Assembly: GCF_000308815.1 (NCBI RefSeq)
Contig: NZ_BAFX01000086.1
Span: forward strand, 62,001 to 126,000
Source: Nocardia concava NBRC 100430
GTDB lineage: Bacteria > Actinomycetota > Actinomycetes > Mycobacteriales > Mycobacteriaceae
Direction of reading: 5' to 3'
DNA: 64,000 nt
The number at the start of each line of letters is the position of its first letter. Position 1 is the stretch's first letter. The notes below the pieces were generated by a model, which was not told the DNA's origin, made no database searches, and saw only the letters and a list, made by a program, of their open reading frames with translations. This document shows, piece after piece, positions 24,928 through 34,120 of this stretch. The translations under genes were made by a program, and so were the position numbers.

Positions 24928-26421
24928 TCAGGCGGACTGGACTCCGTAGGAGTAGTCGTCGAGCGGGAAGTTGGCCGCCTCGCGATGGGCGTTCAGGGTG
25001 CTGGTCGGGCGCAGCAGCGCGGCCTCGCCGTGCTGGTTGAAGTAGTAGCTGCGCGCGGTCGCGCACTGGCCGCCGTAGAACACCGACGCGCCGAGCTTCT
25101 CGGTGACGCGGTCGAGGAATTCGGCATTGGCCTCCTCGGTCACCTCGAAGACCCGCTCGCCGCGGCGGAACATCTCACCGAACAGGCGCGCCATGTGCTT
25201 CATCTGCGCCTCGATGGTGGTGAAGTAGGACAGGCCGCTGTAGGAGTAGGGGCTGTTGAGGCTGACGAAGTTGGGGAACTTCGGCACGGTGATGCCCTCG
25301 TAGGCCTGGAAGCGGTTGTCGCGCCAGAACTTTCCGAGATTGCGGCCGTCGCGGCCGATGATCTCGATGGCCGGGAAGTTGACGTCCCACAGGTTGAAGC
25401 CGGTGGCCAGGATCAGGGTGTCGATCTCGGTCTTGTGGCCGTCGGCGGTGACGATGCCGTCGGGTTCGATGTGGTCGATGGAGTTGGTCTCCAGGCGGAC
25501 GTGGTCCTCGTTGAACGTCTTGAAGTAGAGGTTCGAGAAGGTGGGGCGCTTGCAGCCGAAGTCGTAGTCCGGGGTCAGCTTCTTGCGAGTCTCCTTGTCG
25601 CGCACCGACGCTCGCAGGTGCGCCTTGGCGAGAATGCCCGCGGCCTTGTTCAGCGGCTTGGCCTGCTTGAAATGCAGCACGCCGACGACCATGAGCGCCT
25701 CCAGCATGGAGGTGTTGACCAGGCGGGCGGCCTTCTGCGTCAAGGGGACTCGCGCGAACAGGTTCTGCACGGCGGGCGGGATCGGCGCGTCGACCTTCGG
25801 CACCACCCAGATCGGGGTGCGCTGGAAGACCGTGAGCGCCTGCGCCTTCTTGGCGACCTCCGGGATCAGCTGCACGGCGGTGGCACCGGTGCCGATGATG
25901 GCGGCCTTCTTACCGGTGAGGTCGAAGTCGTCCTCCCACGCCGTGGTGTGGATGATCTTGCCCGCGAAGGTGTCGATGCCCGGGAACGGCGGGGTGTAGG
26001 GCTGCGACAGGAAGCCGGTGGCGGCCATCAGATAGCGCGCGGTGAGCGATTCGCCGTTCTCGATGGCGACGACCCAGTGCTGGTGTTCCTCATCCCAGCG
26101 CGCGCCCCCGACGACGGTGTCGAAGCGCATGCGCCGGCGCAGGTCGTACTTGTCGGCGACGTGCTCGGCGTACTTCTTCAGCTCCGAACCCGGCGCGAAC
26201 AGCCGCGACCAGTACGGGTTGGGCTCGAAGGAATAGGAGTAGGTGACCGAGGCGATGTCCACCGCCAGGCCCGGATAGTGGTTCACATGCCAGGTGCCGC
26301 CCAGGTCGTCCTCACGCTCGAGGATGACGAAATTGCTCAGGCCGAGCCGATCCAGCTCGATGCCCGCGCCCATCCCGCCGAAACCGGCACCGACCACGAT
26401 GGCGTCGTACTGAGGTGCCAC
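24928..26421 (-). CDS. Flavin monooxygenase of the Baeyer-Villiger type (class B)
   Basis: This 497-residue FAD/NADPH monooxygenase has the first Rossmann motif GAGFGG (11-16), the NHYPGLAVD loop (about 47-55), the BVMO fingerprint FAGKIIHTTAW at 152-162 (F-x-G-x3-H-T-x2-W) and the NADPH Rossmann motif GTGATA (177-182). These enzymes insert oxygen next to a ketone or oxygenate heteroatoms. I chose GTG 26421 because GGAGG lies six bases upstream; the longer in-frame N-terminus is atypical. The divergent TetR gene and the palindrome at 26473-26494 point to local control. Confidence 0.9.
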   Translation of the reverse strand: MAPQYDAIVVGAGFGGMGAGIELDRLGLSNFVILEREDDLGGTWHVNHYPGLAVDIASVTYSYSFEPNPYWSRLFAPGSELKKYAEHVADKYDLRRRMRFDTVVGGARWDEEHQHWVVAIENGESLTARYLMAATGFLSQPYTPPFPGIDTFAGKIIHTTAWEDDFDLTGKKAAIIGTGATAVQLIPEVAKKAQALTVFQRTPIWVVPKVDAPIPPAVQNLFARVPLTQKAARLVNTSMLEALMVVGVLHFKQAKPLNKAAGILAKAHLRASVRDKETRKKLTPDYDFGCKRPTFSNLYFKTFNEDHVRLETNSIDHIEPDGIVTADGHKTEIDTLILATGFNLWDVNFPAIEIIGRDGRNLGKFWRDNRFQAYEGITVPKFPNFVSLNSPYSYSGLSYFTTIEAQMKHMARLFGEMFRRGERVFEVTEEANAEFLDRVTEKLGASVFYGGQCATARSYYFNQHGEAALLRPTSTLNAHREAANFPLDDYSYGVQSA

Positions 26422-26472
26422 GCCGAACCTCCTGCAGAGAGAGTCTTCAACAACTGAAGTGATGCACATGTC

Positions 26473-26494
26473 ACGGAATGACATCTCATTCCGT
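26473..26494. promoter_or_regulatory. TetR-type operator between BVMO and its regulator
   Basis: Perfect 9-bp arms ACGGAATGA (26473-26481) and TCATTCCGT (26486-26494) with spacer CATC lie in the 98-bp divergent region, 25 bp before the TetR start and 51 bp before the BVMO start. Size and symmetry are typical of TetR binding sites. Confidence 0.7.
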
Positions 26495-26519
26495 TTGTGA
26501 TCACCGTATCATCGGGCCT

Positions 26520-27167
26520 GTGACGAAGCCATCCTCGAGAATCGAACGGCGCCCATCTTCGAGAATCGAACAGCGCAAGGCCGAACTCCGGCAGGAGATC
26601 ATCGACACCGCGTTCGCGTGTTTCGCCGAGAAGGGCTATCACGCCACCGGGATCGCCGATATCGCCGGTGAGCTGGGCATCGGGCACGGGACGTTCTACC
26701 GGTACTTCGAGAACAAGCGCGACATCATCGACCACGTCATCGACGATCTGGCCGCGCGCATCATCGAATCGCTGGGCACCGACAATGCGCCGGACGCGGC
26801 CGACAGCCTGGAGGAGTACCGGGCACAGGTGGACCGGATCGGTGACGCGCTGAACCGGATCTTCCTCGAGGATCAGCGGGTGGCGCAGATGCTGCTGTTC
26901 CAGGCCACCGGGATCGACACCGAGCTGACCATGCGGTTGTACGGGCTGCTGGACACCGCGGACTCGCTGACGGCCGGGTACCTCGAGCACGGGGTCGAAC
27001 GGGGTTATCTGCGTGCGGATCTCGACACCGTGAACACCGCGCGGGCGGTGACGGGCATGCTTCTGGCCGCGATCCTGCACGGGATTCGCAACCCCGACGC
27101 GCAGGCGGTCGACGATCTCAGCCATGCCATCCGGCATCTGCTCATCGACGGAGTCCGCAAGCATTAG
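26520..27167 (+). CDS. TetR-family transcriptional regulator
   Basis: This 215-residue regulator has a TetR N-terminal domain: IIDTAFACFAEKGYHATGIADIAGELGIGHGTFYRYFENK, written here only as its well-known HTH pattern around residues 30-70. The C-terminal half is a helical ligand-binding domain. GTG 26520 is used. The N-terminus contains a repeated RIERRPSSRIEQR segment with basic residues. It is divergent from the BVMO gene, which it probably controls through the palindrome between them. Confidence 0.9.
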   Translation: MTKPSSRIERRPSSRIEQRKAELRQEIIDTAFACFAEKGYHATGIADIAGELGIGHGTFYRYFENKRDIIDHVIDDLAARIIESLGTDNAPDAADSLEEYRAQVDRIGDALNRIFLEDQRVAQMLLFQATGIDTELTMRLYGLLDTADSLTAGYLEHGVERGYLRADLDTVNTARAVTGMLLAAILHGIRNPDAQAVDDLSHAIRHLLIDGVRKH

Positions 27168-27249
27168 ATACAGACCCGTTTGTCCGATGCGGCCGGATCC
27201 GCAAGGGGCGGAAGTAATTCGGACATGAGCCCATTGGCACAATGACGCG

Positions 27250-27810
27250 GTGACCCCCGACGACGTCCGCCGCACCCGCTTCGGCCAAGCGCCGTCCGGG
27301 CATCACGGATACCACCCCGAGCAGGTGGACGCCTTCCGCGCGCGCATCGCCGACACCATGCTCGGCCGCGACCATCTCACCATCGCCGACATCCGCCTGG
27401 TGGAATTCGACGCTCCCCCGCCGGGCCGCCGCGGCTACGACATCGAGCAGGTCGACGACTTCCTCGATCACTTATGCGTCGAACTGGAATACCTACGCAG
27501 GGGCCGTGGCCGACTCCCGGCGGGCCGCACCCACGAACCCCTCACCCACGACGACGTCCTGCGCATCCAATTCTCCGCACCCCCTTACGGTCTTCCCGGA
27601 TACCTGGCCGCCGAGGTCGGCGCCTTCCTCGACCGCCTCGCCGCCACCCTGGCCCATCACGGCCCGAACGGGCTGACCGCCAAGGACATCCAGGACACCA
27701 CCTTCCATCTGGCCCCCGAAGGGGTCGCGGCCTATCACCGCGAAGAGGTCGACGCCTTCCTCGACCTGGTGGTCCATCAGCTCGAACGTTCCGAGGTGAC
27801 CCCGCACTAG
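27250..27810 (+). CDS. Protein made of four tandem DivIVA-like repeats
   Basis: This 186-residue protein is almost entirely repeats of the DivIVA N-terminal motif, at residues 1-38, 43-82, 98-137 and 142-180. Each reads roughly (L)T-x2-D-(V/I)-x4-F-x2-(A)P-x-G-x3-Y-x2-(E)xVDxFL. In DivIVA/Wag31 this motif dimerises and binds curved membrane through the Arg/Phe turn, followed by a long coiled coil. Here the coiled coil is missing and the module is multiplied. It stands alone between the TetR gene and the ligase gene. A role in membrane or pole localisation is inferred only. Confidence 0.78.
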   Translation: MTPDDVRRTRFGQAPSGHHGYHPEQVDAFRARIADTMLGRDHLTIADIRLVEFDAPPPGRRGYDIEQVDDFLDHLCVELEYLRRGRGRLPAGRTHEPLTHDDVLRIQFSAPPYGLPGYLAAEVGAFLDRLAATLAHHGPNGLTAKDIQDTTFHLAPEGVAAYHREEVDAFLDLVVHQLERSEVTPH

Positions 27811-27893
27811 CTGCGGACGGGTCCCGGATCGCCTTTACTGAATCCGGGGGCAGAAGTACCACCGCCGGGGGCGGACGCACGTGAGGAGTGGCC

Positions 27894-29300
27894 ATGGCGC
27901 TGACACCCGAGGAAGCGGTCGTCGGGCTGTTCGAGCGGACGGCGACGACGGTGCCCGCGTATCGGAAGTTCCTGGGCGAGCACGGTATCGATGCGGCGGC
28001 GATCGTCTCGTTCGCGGATTTCACCAAGCTGCCGCTGATGGACAAACCCGGATATCTGCGCCGGTATCCGCTGCCGGAGTTGTGCCGGGACGGGCGGATC
28101 GGGGATGTGATCGCCATGTCGTCGGGGTCCACCGGGGAACCGACACCGTGGCCGCGGTCGATGGCGGACGAGCGGCGTACGGCGGCGCGGTTCGAGCAGA
28201 TCTTCCGGGACGCCTTCCGCGCCGAGGAGCGGAGGACGCTGGCGGTGGTGTGTTTCGCGCTCGGGACGTGGGTGGGCGGGCTGTTCACCCTCGGGTGTGT
28301 GCGGGAGCTCGCCACGCGCGGGTATCCGGTGACAGCCGTCGCCCCCGGCAACGACAAGACCGAGATTCTGCGGGTGATCCGCACGCTCGCACCGCATTTC
28401 GATCAGGTGGTGCTGCTGGGATATCCGCCGTTCCTCAAGGACGTGATCGACACCGGCCGCGCCGAGGAGGTGCCGTGGGCGGACTACGCCATCAAACTCG
28501 TCACCGCCGGTGAGGTTTTCAGCGAGGAGTGGCGAACGCTGGTCGCACAGCGGGCCGGAGACATCGACCCGGGCACCGACATCGCCTCGCTGTACGGCAC
28601 GGCCGATGGCGGGGTGCTGGCCAATGAGACGCCGCTGTCGGTGGAGATCCGGCGGATGCTGGCGGGCCGTCCCGAGGTGGCGCAGGCGCTTTTCGGCGAA
28701 TCCAGGCTGCCGACCCTGGCCCAGTACGATCCCTATCATCGCTTCTTCGAGACCGTCGACGGTACGCTCGTGGTCTCCGGTGACAGCGGAGTTCCCTTGA
28801 TCCGCTACCACATCGCCGATGAGGGCGGCCTCATCGGCTACCCGCGCATGCTGGAGTTTCTTGCCGCCCACGACCTCCGGCCCTCGGTACCCGGATTCGA
28901 GCAGCCGTTCGTATTCGTGTTCGGCCGCAGCCATTTCACGGTGTCCTGCTACGGCGCCAACGTGTATCCGGAGAACATCACCGTCGGATTGGAACAGCCC
29001 GGCATCAGCGACCACATCACGGGCAAGTTCGTGCTCGAGGTCGTGGAGACCGCCGACCGGAACCGCACCCTGCGGGTGACCGTCGAACTCGCACCCGCGG
29101 CCACGCCTCCTGTGGATCTCGACGACCGGATCGCGGAGTCGGTGCGCACCGAATTGCGGCGGCTCAACAGCGAATTCGCGCACTATGTGCCGTTGGAGCG
29201 CCAGCGGCCCCGAATAGTGCTGCTTCCGCACGGCGATCCAAGCTATTTCCCGCTCGGCGTCAAACACCGCTATACGCGACCGAACGGCCCCGCCGCATAA
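27894..29300 (+). CDS. Adenylate-forming enzyme, phenylacetate-CoA ligase-like
   Basis: This 468-residue protein has the ATP loop SSGSTGEPTPWP (about 77-88) and the adenylation-core element LYGTADGGVLANE, followed by RYHIADEGG, in the order of PaaK-type acyl-CoA ligases. It activates a carboxylate as acyl-AMP; the substrate is unknown. ATG 27894 follows GAGGAG. The start lies 83 bp after the DivIVA-repeat gene, and a membrane-protein gene follows at 29406, perhaps on the same transcript. Confidence 0.8.
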   Translation: MALTPEEAVVGLFERTATTVPAYRKFLGEHGIDAAAIVSFADFTKLPLMDKPGYLRRYPLPELCRDGRIGDVIAMSSGSTGEPTPWPRSMADERRTAARFEQIFRDAFRAEERRTLAVVCFALGTWVGGLFTLGCVRELATRGYPVTAVAPGNDKTEILRVIRTLAPHFDQVVLLGYPPFLKDVIDTGRAEEVPWADYAIKLVTAGEVFSEEWRTLVAQRAGDIDPGTDIASLYGTADGGVLANETPLSVEIRRMLAGRPEVAQALFGESRLPTLAQYDPYHRFFETVDGTLVVSGDSGVPLIRYHIADEGGLIGYPRMLEFLAAHDLRPSVPGFEQPFVFVFGRSHFTVSCYGANVYPENITVGLEQPGISDHITGKFVLEVVETADRNRTLRVTVELAPAATPPVDLDDRIAESVRTELRRLNSEFAHYVPLERQRPRIVLLPHGDPSYFPLGVKHRYTRPNGPAA

Positions 29301-29405
29301 GGCCCCGCCCTGCCGTACGGAGGAGAGCAAGCTCCATCGGACGTCCGGCGGGTGGGGACCTTGTGCCCTGATTCCGGGGCGGTCTCCGAGAACAGACTGG
29401 TCGTC

Positions 29406-30164
29406 ATGCGTAGACGATTCGAATTGCTCTTCAACATGTCGTATCTGGCGATCATCTGGGGACTGGTGATCGCCATGCGCCGCAATCGCGACCGGGTTCC
29501 GGTGGAGCAGAAGCAGACCGCCGCGCGGTTCGAGGAGGCGTTCACCCTGCTGGCGACCGGCGACACCGCGCATCTGGCGCTGCGTGCGGTCGCGATGTCG
29601 CGCGGCGAGGACCGCGGCACGCTGACCTGGCGCGGGCGGCGCGCGAGTCTGATCGGGCTCGGCGAGATGGCCACCTCCATCACGATCACCATGTTCTACG
29701 TGCTGTCGCTGGACGCGTGGCGGCTGCGTTTCCAGCGTTCGTGGGACGGCTTCACCAAGGCGCTGCTGGGTTTGTCGTTCGTGCGGTTGATCCTGCTGGC
29801 CACGCCGTTCAACAACTGGGACCGCGCCGAGACCCCCGCCGGATACGGTGTGGACCGCAATGTTCCGCTGCTGGCGGTGGGGGCGAGCGAGATCTATCTC
29901 ATGCGCCGCGGGGCCGAGCGCACCGGTGACCGCACGTTCGGCTTCCTGTCCAATGCCATGGCCGCCTCCTTCGCCTGCTATCTGCCGGTTGTCCTGTGGG
30001 CCCGGCGCATCCCGCAGCTGGGGCTGCTGATGATTCCCAAGACCCTCGCCTACCTGGCGATGGCCGCGCGGGTCTATCGCGACTTCTACCGGGGCACAAC
30101 GGATTCGGCGCCCCTCGCGGACAAGGCCGACGTCACCGCGACACCGGTGCCGGCGCGGAGCTGA
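29406..30164 (+). CDS. Hypothetical multi-pass membrane protein
   Basis: This 252-residue protein has several hydrophobic segments, including LLFNMSYLAIIWGLVIAM near the N-terminus, ATSITITMFYVLSL, ALLGLSFVRLILLA and ASFACYLPVVLWA. I see no catalytic motif and cannot name a family. ATG 29406 is used. It follows the ligase gene by 105 bp, and its last codons overlap the convergent amidase by 32 bp. Confidence 0.7.
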   Translation: MRRRFELLFNMSYLAIIWGLVIAMRRNRDRVPVEQKQTAARFEEAFTLLATGDTAHLALRAVAMSRGEDRGTLTWRGRRASLIGLGEMATSITITMFYVLSLDAWRLRFQRSWDGFTKALLGLSFVRLILLATPFNNWDRAETPAGYGVDRNVPLLAVGASEIYLMRRGAERTGDRTFGFLSNAMAASFACYLPVVLWARRIPQLGLLMIPKTLAYLAMAARVYRDFYRGTTDSAPLADKADVTATPVPARS

Positions 30165-31632
30165 GCGCCCGCACCGGTGGTCGCCGATGTGCCCAGGGCG
30201 CGACGCGTTCGATGGCGGCGGCCAGGCGGAGGACCGTTTCGTCGGCCAGGTGGCGGCCGATGATCTGCAGGCCCACCGGGAGTCCGGTGTCGGTCCAGCC
30301 CGCCGGGATGCTGGCGGCGGGCTGGCCGGTCAGGTTGGCCGGGTAGTTGAAGCCGATCCAGGTGGAGTCGGAGACGGGGGTGCCGTCGATGTGGTCGGGG
30401 CCGTGGAGGTCTACGGCGAAGGCCGGGACGGCGGTGGTGGGGGTGATGAGGACGTCGTGGTCGCGCATGAGGCGGGCCATAGCGTTGACCAGGGTCTTGC
30501 GGGTGATGTTGGCGTCGGTGAAATGCTGTGCGGTCCAAGGCTGTCGCAGCCAGGCGACCAGGTGCGGGGACATGCGCTCGGCGTGCGCGTCGGCCATGGC
30601 ACGCATGCCGGTCAGGTCGGTTTCGGCCATGATGAGCGCGGAGAAGGCGTCGGCCGGGTCCGGCCAGCCGGGGTCGACCGTTTCGATGTGGCAGCCCAGT
30701 TGCTTGCCCACGACCTCGCGCACCGCCCGTTCCACCACGCCGCGGACCTGTGGGTCGACGGGCAGGTAGCCGAGATCGAGGCTGAGGCCGACACGGAGCC
30801 CGGCGACGGTTTCGGGTCGCTCGGTGCCGTCGCGGGCGGCCCCGATCCAGTCCACGTCCGTGCAGGGAATGGAGTGCCGATCGCGGGGATCGGGTCCGGC
30901 GAGCACGGACAGCAGCAGGGCCGCGTCGGCGACGGTGCGGGTGATCGGGCCGATGTGTTCGATGCTCTCCCAACCGGATACGCCCGGCAGGCGCTCATCG
31001 CGGCAGCCGGGATACACCGGCACCCGGCCCATGGAGGGTTTGACCCCCACCAGCCCGCACAGGGCCGCGGGTGCGCGCACCGAGCAGCCGCCGTCGCTGC
31101 CCAGCGCCACCGGGCCGAGTCCGGCCGCGACCGCGGCGGCCGAGCCCGCGCTGGAGCCGCCGGGGCTCAGCGCGAGGTCCCACGGATTGCGGGTCGCGGG
31201 GAACAACGGGTTGAGACCGGTTGCGCTGTAGCCGAATTCGGAGGCGTTGGTCTTGCCCAGGCAGATCGCGCCCGCCGCGAGTGCGCGTTCGACGACGATG
31301 TCGTCCTCGTCGGGGATGTGATCGCGGTAGACCCACGATCCGGACGTGGTGCGGATCCCCTTGGTCGACAACAGGTCCTTGATCCCCAGGGGTACGCCGC
31401 CGAGCGGCCCGGGGTCGATGCCGCGCGCCAGGTCGTCGGCGAGGCGGCGAGCCTGCCGCCGGGCGAGATCGGGGGTGGGCGTGCAGAACGCGTGCAGCTG
31501 CGGATCCAGCTCCTGCATGCGATCCAGCACGGCGTCGGTGATCTCGACCGGTGACAGCTCCCCGGAGCGGACGCGCGCGGTGAGCTCGGTGGCGGACAGG
31601 AAGCAGAGTTCCTCTCGCTCAGCGGAATTCAC
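30133..31632 (-). CDS. Amidase-signature hydrolase
   Basis: This 499-residue protein of the amidase-signature family keeps the Ser-cisSer-Lys triad: Lys in LGIKDLL (about 84), cis-Ser in LSPGGSSAGSA (about 160) and the nucleophile Ser in GSDGGCSVRAPAA (about 185). The last motif has Cys where Gly is usual (GCS for GGS). The enzyme should release ammonia or an amine from an amide or ureido compound. It is the last gene of a seven-gene co-directional run from the TauE/SafE gene, 10 bp from the permease gene, which suggests it finishes the pathway. Confidence 0.9.
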   Translation of the reverse strand: MNSAEREELCFLSATELTARVRSGELSPVEITDAVLDRMQELDPQLHAFCTPTPDLARRQARRLADDLARGIDPGPLGGVPLGIKDLLSTKGIRTTSGSWVYRDHIPDEDDIVVERALAAGAICLGKTNASEFGYSATGLNPLFPATRNPWDLALSPGGSSAGSAAAVAAGLGPVALGSDGGCSVRAPAALCGLVGVKPSMGRVPVYPGCRDERLPGVSGWESIEHIGPITRTVADAALLLSVLAGPDPRDRHSIPCTDVDWIGAARDGTERPETVAGLRVGLSLDLGYLPVDPQVRGVVERAVREVVGKQLGCHIETVDPGWPDPADAFSALIMAETDLTGMRAMADAHAERMSPHLVAWLRQPWTAQHFTDANITRKTLVNAMARLMRDHDVLITPTTAVPAFAVDLHGPDHIDGTPVSDSTWIGFNYPANLTGQPAASIPAGWTDTGLPVGLQIIGRHLADETVLRLAAAIERVAPWAHRRPPVRALSSAPAPVSR

Positions 31633-31642
31633 CGTGCGCCCC

Positions 31643-32929
31643 TCATCCGCTCACGGTGGCCGCGGCGACGGCCGACCTGGGCGCGGCCGCGGGCAGCAGC
31701 GCCGTGAGTCCGGCCTGCACCGCCGCCGCGGTGACGAATCCGATGACCGCGTCCACCGAGCCCGGCAGGTGATAGTGCGCGAGCCCGGCGGCCACCGCCC
31801 CTATCCCCCACGCCGCGAACGCGACCGGCCGCACCGGCGCGGGCACCGCACCCCGGCTGCGGGCCAGGACGTAGTCGACGATGAGCACCGCGCCGATGGG
31901 CGGCACCACCACACCCAGCAGCACCAGCCAGTTGGTGATGTGCGCCCACACGCCGGTGAGCGCCACCACGGTGCCGAGCGCGCCCAGCGCGATCGCGAGC
32001 GGCCGCATGCGCAACGGCGTGATCCCGGCCCAGCCGACCGCGCCGTTGTAGAGGCAGTGCGCCGCAACCGATCCCAGGTTCGCGAAGACGAACACGACCG
32101 ACAGTGCGGTGATGATCGCCCCGTGCCCGGCCAGCAGGCCCAGGAACGCCCCGCCGTTGTTCGCCGGATCGCTGGCACCGCCGATCGCCACCACCAGGCC
32201 GCCGATCAGGAAGGCGACGGAGTTGGCGAACGGGAAGGCCGAGGCCGCCGCGAGCACGCCCGCGCGGCCGTCGCGGGCCCAGCGGGTGAAGTCGGCGGTC
32301 ATGGTGCCGGAATCGGCGAAGCCGCCGACCACGATGCTCACGCACGCCCAGAAACCCAGCGGGCCACCGCCACCGGTGTAGTCGAAGGCGTCGGAGAGCG
32401 AATGCCCGTGCCCCAGACCGTAATACAGTGCGAGCCCGGCCATGATCAGGAACAACGGCGTGCCGATGAGCCCGATCAGCGACAGCGCGCGGATTCCGGC
32501 CAGGGTGAGCAGGACGAAGAACACCCCGCCGATCAGACCGCCCCACAGCGGATTCCACCCGTACATGCCCTCGAGCGTGGTGCCGGTCAATCCGACCTGG
32601 TAGGAGAACCAGCCGATCACGACGGTGGCCAGGAACGCGACCACCGCGGCGCGACCGCGGTCGCCGAACGCGCGCCCCGCCTGCAACGAGAAGTTACGGC
32701 CGGTCCGCCCGCCGATCCAGCTCAGCGTGCCGACATAGGCGAACAGCAGCAGATTGCCCAGCAGGATCGCGACCAGCCCGCGGCTCATGCCCAGGCTGTA
32801 GACGATCAGCCCGCCGAAGACCGCATTGCCCAGGCACATCGGGAATCCGGCCCAGACCGCGGCCACCGACAGCAGGCCGCGGCGGGCCTGCACGGGGACC
32901 GGTTCATGCTCGTACTCGTGGTTCGACAT
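31643..32929 (-). CDS. NCS1-family nucleobase permease (CodB-like)
   Basis: This 428-residue protein has about 12 membrane segments. The CodB/NCS1 pattern is clear in AAVWAGFPMCLGNAVFGGLI and LSWIGGRTGRNFSLQAGRAFG, and in SIVVGGFADSGTMTADFTRW. The family imports cytosine, purines, allantoin or hydantoins with a cation. It sits 10 bp upstream of the amidase and 11 bp downstream of the binding-protein gene, so the pathway has two importers. Substrate inferred as a nucleobase-like heterocycle. Confidence 0.9.
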   Translation of the reverse strand: MSNHEYEHEPVPVQARRGLLSVAAVWAGFPMCLGNAVFGGLIVYSLGMSRGLVAILLGNLLLFAYVGTLSWIGGRTGRNFSLQAGRAFGDRGRAAVVAFLATVVIGWFSYQVGLTGTTLEGMYGWNPLWGGLIGGVFFVLLTLAGIRALSLIGLIGTPLFLIMAGLALYYGLGHGHSLSDAFDYTGGGGPLGFWACVSIVVGGFADSGTMTADFTRWARDGRAGVLAAASAFPFANSVAFLIGGLVVAIGGASDPANNGGAFLGLLAGHGAIITALSVVFVFANLGSVAAHCLYNGAVGWAGITPLRMRPLAIALGALGTVVALTGVWAHITNWLVLLGVVVPPIGAVLIVDYVLARSRGAVPAPVRPVAFAAWGIGAVAAGLAHYHLPGSVDAVIGFVTAAAVQAGLTALLPAAAPRSAVAAATVSG

Positions 32930-32940
32930 GGTTCTTCCAC

Positions 32941-34074
32941 CTAGCCCTGCTGCTTGAGACCCTTTGCGGGATCGATGAATTCATTGGTGACCAGGTCGTT
33001 CGGGCCGAGGTTGTCGGGGACCTGCTGGCCGCGGGCCTTCAGCAGCGGGGTCACCTGGGCGATGGCGCGGGCCACGCGGTCGGGGTCGAAGTTGCCCAGG
33101 GTGGCGTCGGGGCCGTTGCCGACGATCTTCTCCTTCAATTGCACGGCAACCGAACTGGTGTTGCCCGCGGCGGAGATGGGCGGGCCGTCCGGGATGGTCT
33201 GGGCGATGCGCAGTAGCGCCTGGTTGGTGGGTTCGGGGTTGGTGACGTAGTCGATTTCGGCCTGCTGCAGCATGGGGACGAGCTTCTGCAGGCAGGGGCG
33301 CAGCTTGTCGAGTTCACCGCTGCGGATCGACCAGGCGTGCGGGTAGCTCTCGTAGCCGGCGTCGGCGACCAGCAGATGGCCGGTCGGCTTCTGCCAGCCC
33401 TTCACATCGTGTTCCCAGCGGTAGGGCTCATTGGAGACGTAGCCCTGCTGCATGACTCGGCCGTGTTCAGCCACGAAGCGGCTGGGTGTGCCGTCGTAGG
33501 AGGCGTCGAGCTGCTCCTTCTTCACGTCCCCGTTGGCGACCAGGTAGTCCATGTAGATCTTGCCCTCGGAGTACAGGATCGGGGCGTTGGTGGCGGCCAC
33601 GTCCTTCCACGAATTGACGGTGTAGGTGGCCGGATCCCACATGACGATCTGCGGGTTCTTCTCGAGCGAGGCGAACACGCCGGTGAGCGGGAACTTGGAC
33701 TTGGCGCGCACCTGCTCGTCGGTCGGCACCAGGCCCAGGGTGATGGAGTTGTCCTGATACATCTGCGCGGGCACCGGCTGGCCGCCGAGGAACGGACCGC
33801 CCAGGCGCACTTCGACATTCACGCCGGTATCGCCGAGCGGGCCGCTGTACGCGCCCTTCTTCACATCGACGGTGCCGTTGGGCCCGACCAGCTGATAGGC
33901 GGCCGCGCGTTCCGGGGTGGCATACCAGTCCGTCTGGATGACGACGGTGGCGGGACAGACACCGGCCAGCACACCCTGTCCGGTCGGTTTCGGGGTGGAG
34001 GCGCCGCCACCGCAGGCGGCGGTGAGCAGGACGCTGCCGGTGACGGCGGCAGCAGCGAGGACACGTTTGTTCAC
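32941..34074 (-). CDS. ABC transporter solute-binding lipoprotein (NMT1/THI5-like)
   Basis: This 377-residue lipoprotein has a signal peptide ending in LTAACGGG (lipobox Cys near residue 21). The body resembles NMT1/THI5-type binding proteins for small nitrogen compounds such as pyrimidines. I chose GTG 34074 (NKRVLAAAAVTGSVLLTAAC), because the longer in-frame start overlaps the permease. Its permease and ATPase lie directly upstream, so the ABC importer is complete. Confidence 0.87.
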   Translation of the reverse strand: MNKRVLAAAAVTGSVLLTAACGGGASTPKPTGQGVLAGVCPATVVIQTDWYATPERAAAYQLVGPNGTVDVKKGAYSGPLGDTGVNVEVRLGGPFLGGQPVPAQMYQDNSITLGLVPTDEQVRAKSKFPLTGVFASLEKNPQIVMWDPATYTVNSWKDVAATNAPILYSEGKIYMDYLVANGDVKKEQLDASYDGTPSRFVAEHGRVMQQGYVSNEPYRWEHDVKGWQKPTGHLLVADAGYESYPHAWSIRSGELDKLRPCLQKLVPMLQQAEIDYVTNPEPTNQALLRIAQTIPDGPPISAAGNTSSVAVQLKEKIVGNGPDATLGNFDPDRVARAIAQVTPLLKARGQQVPDNLGPNDLVTNEFIDPAKGLKQQG

Positions 34075-34120
34075 GGGAGTTCCTAGAGAGTTGAAACAGA
34101 CTGCGGGAGAGCGGGTTCGG

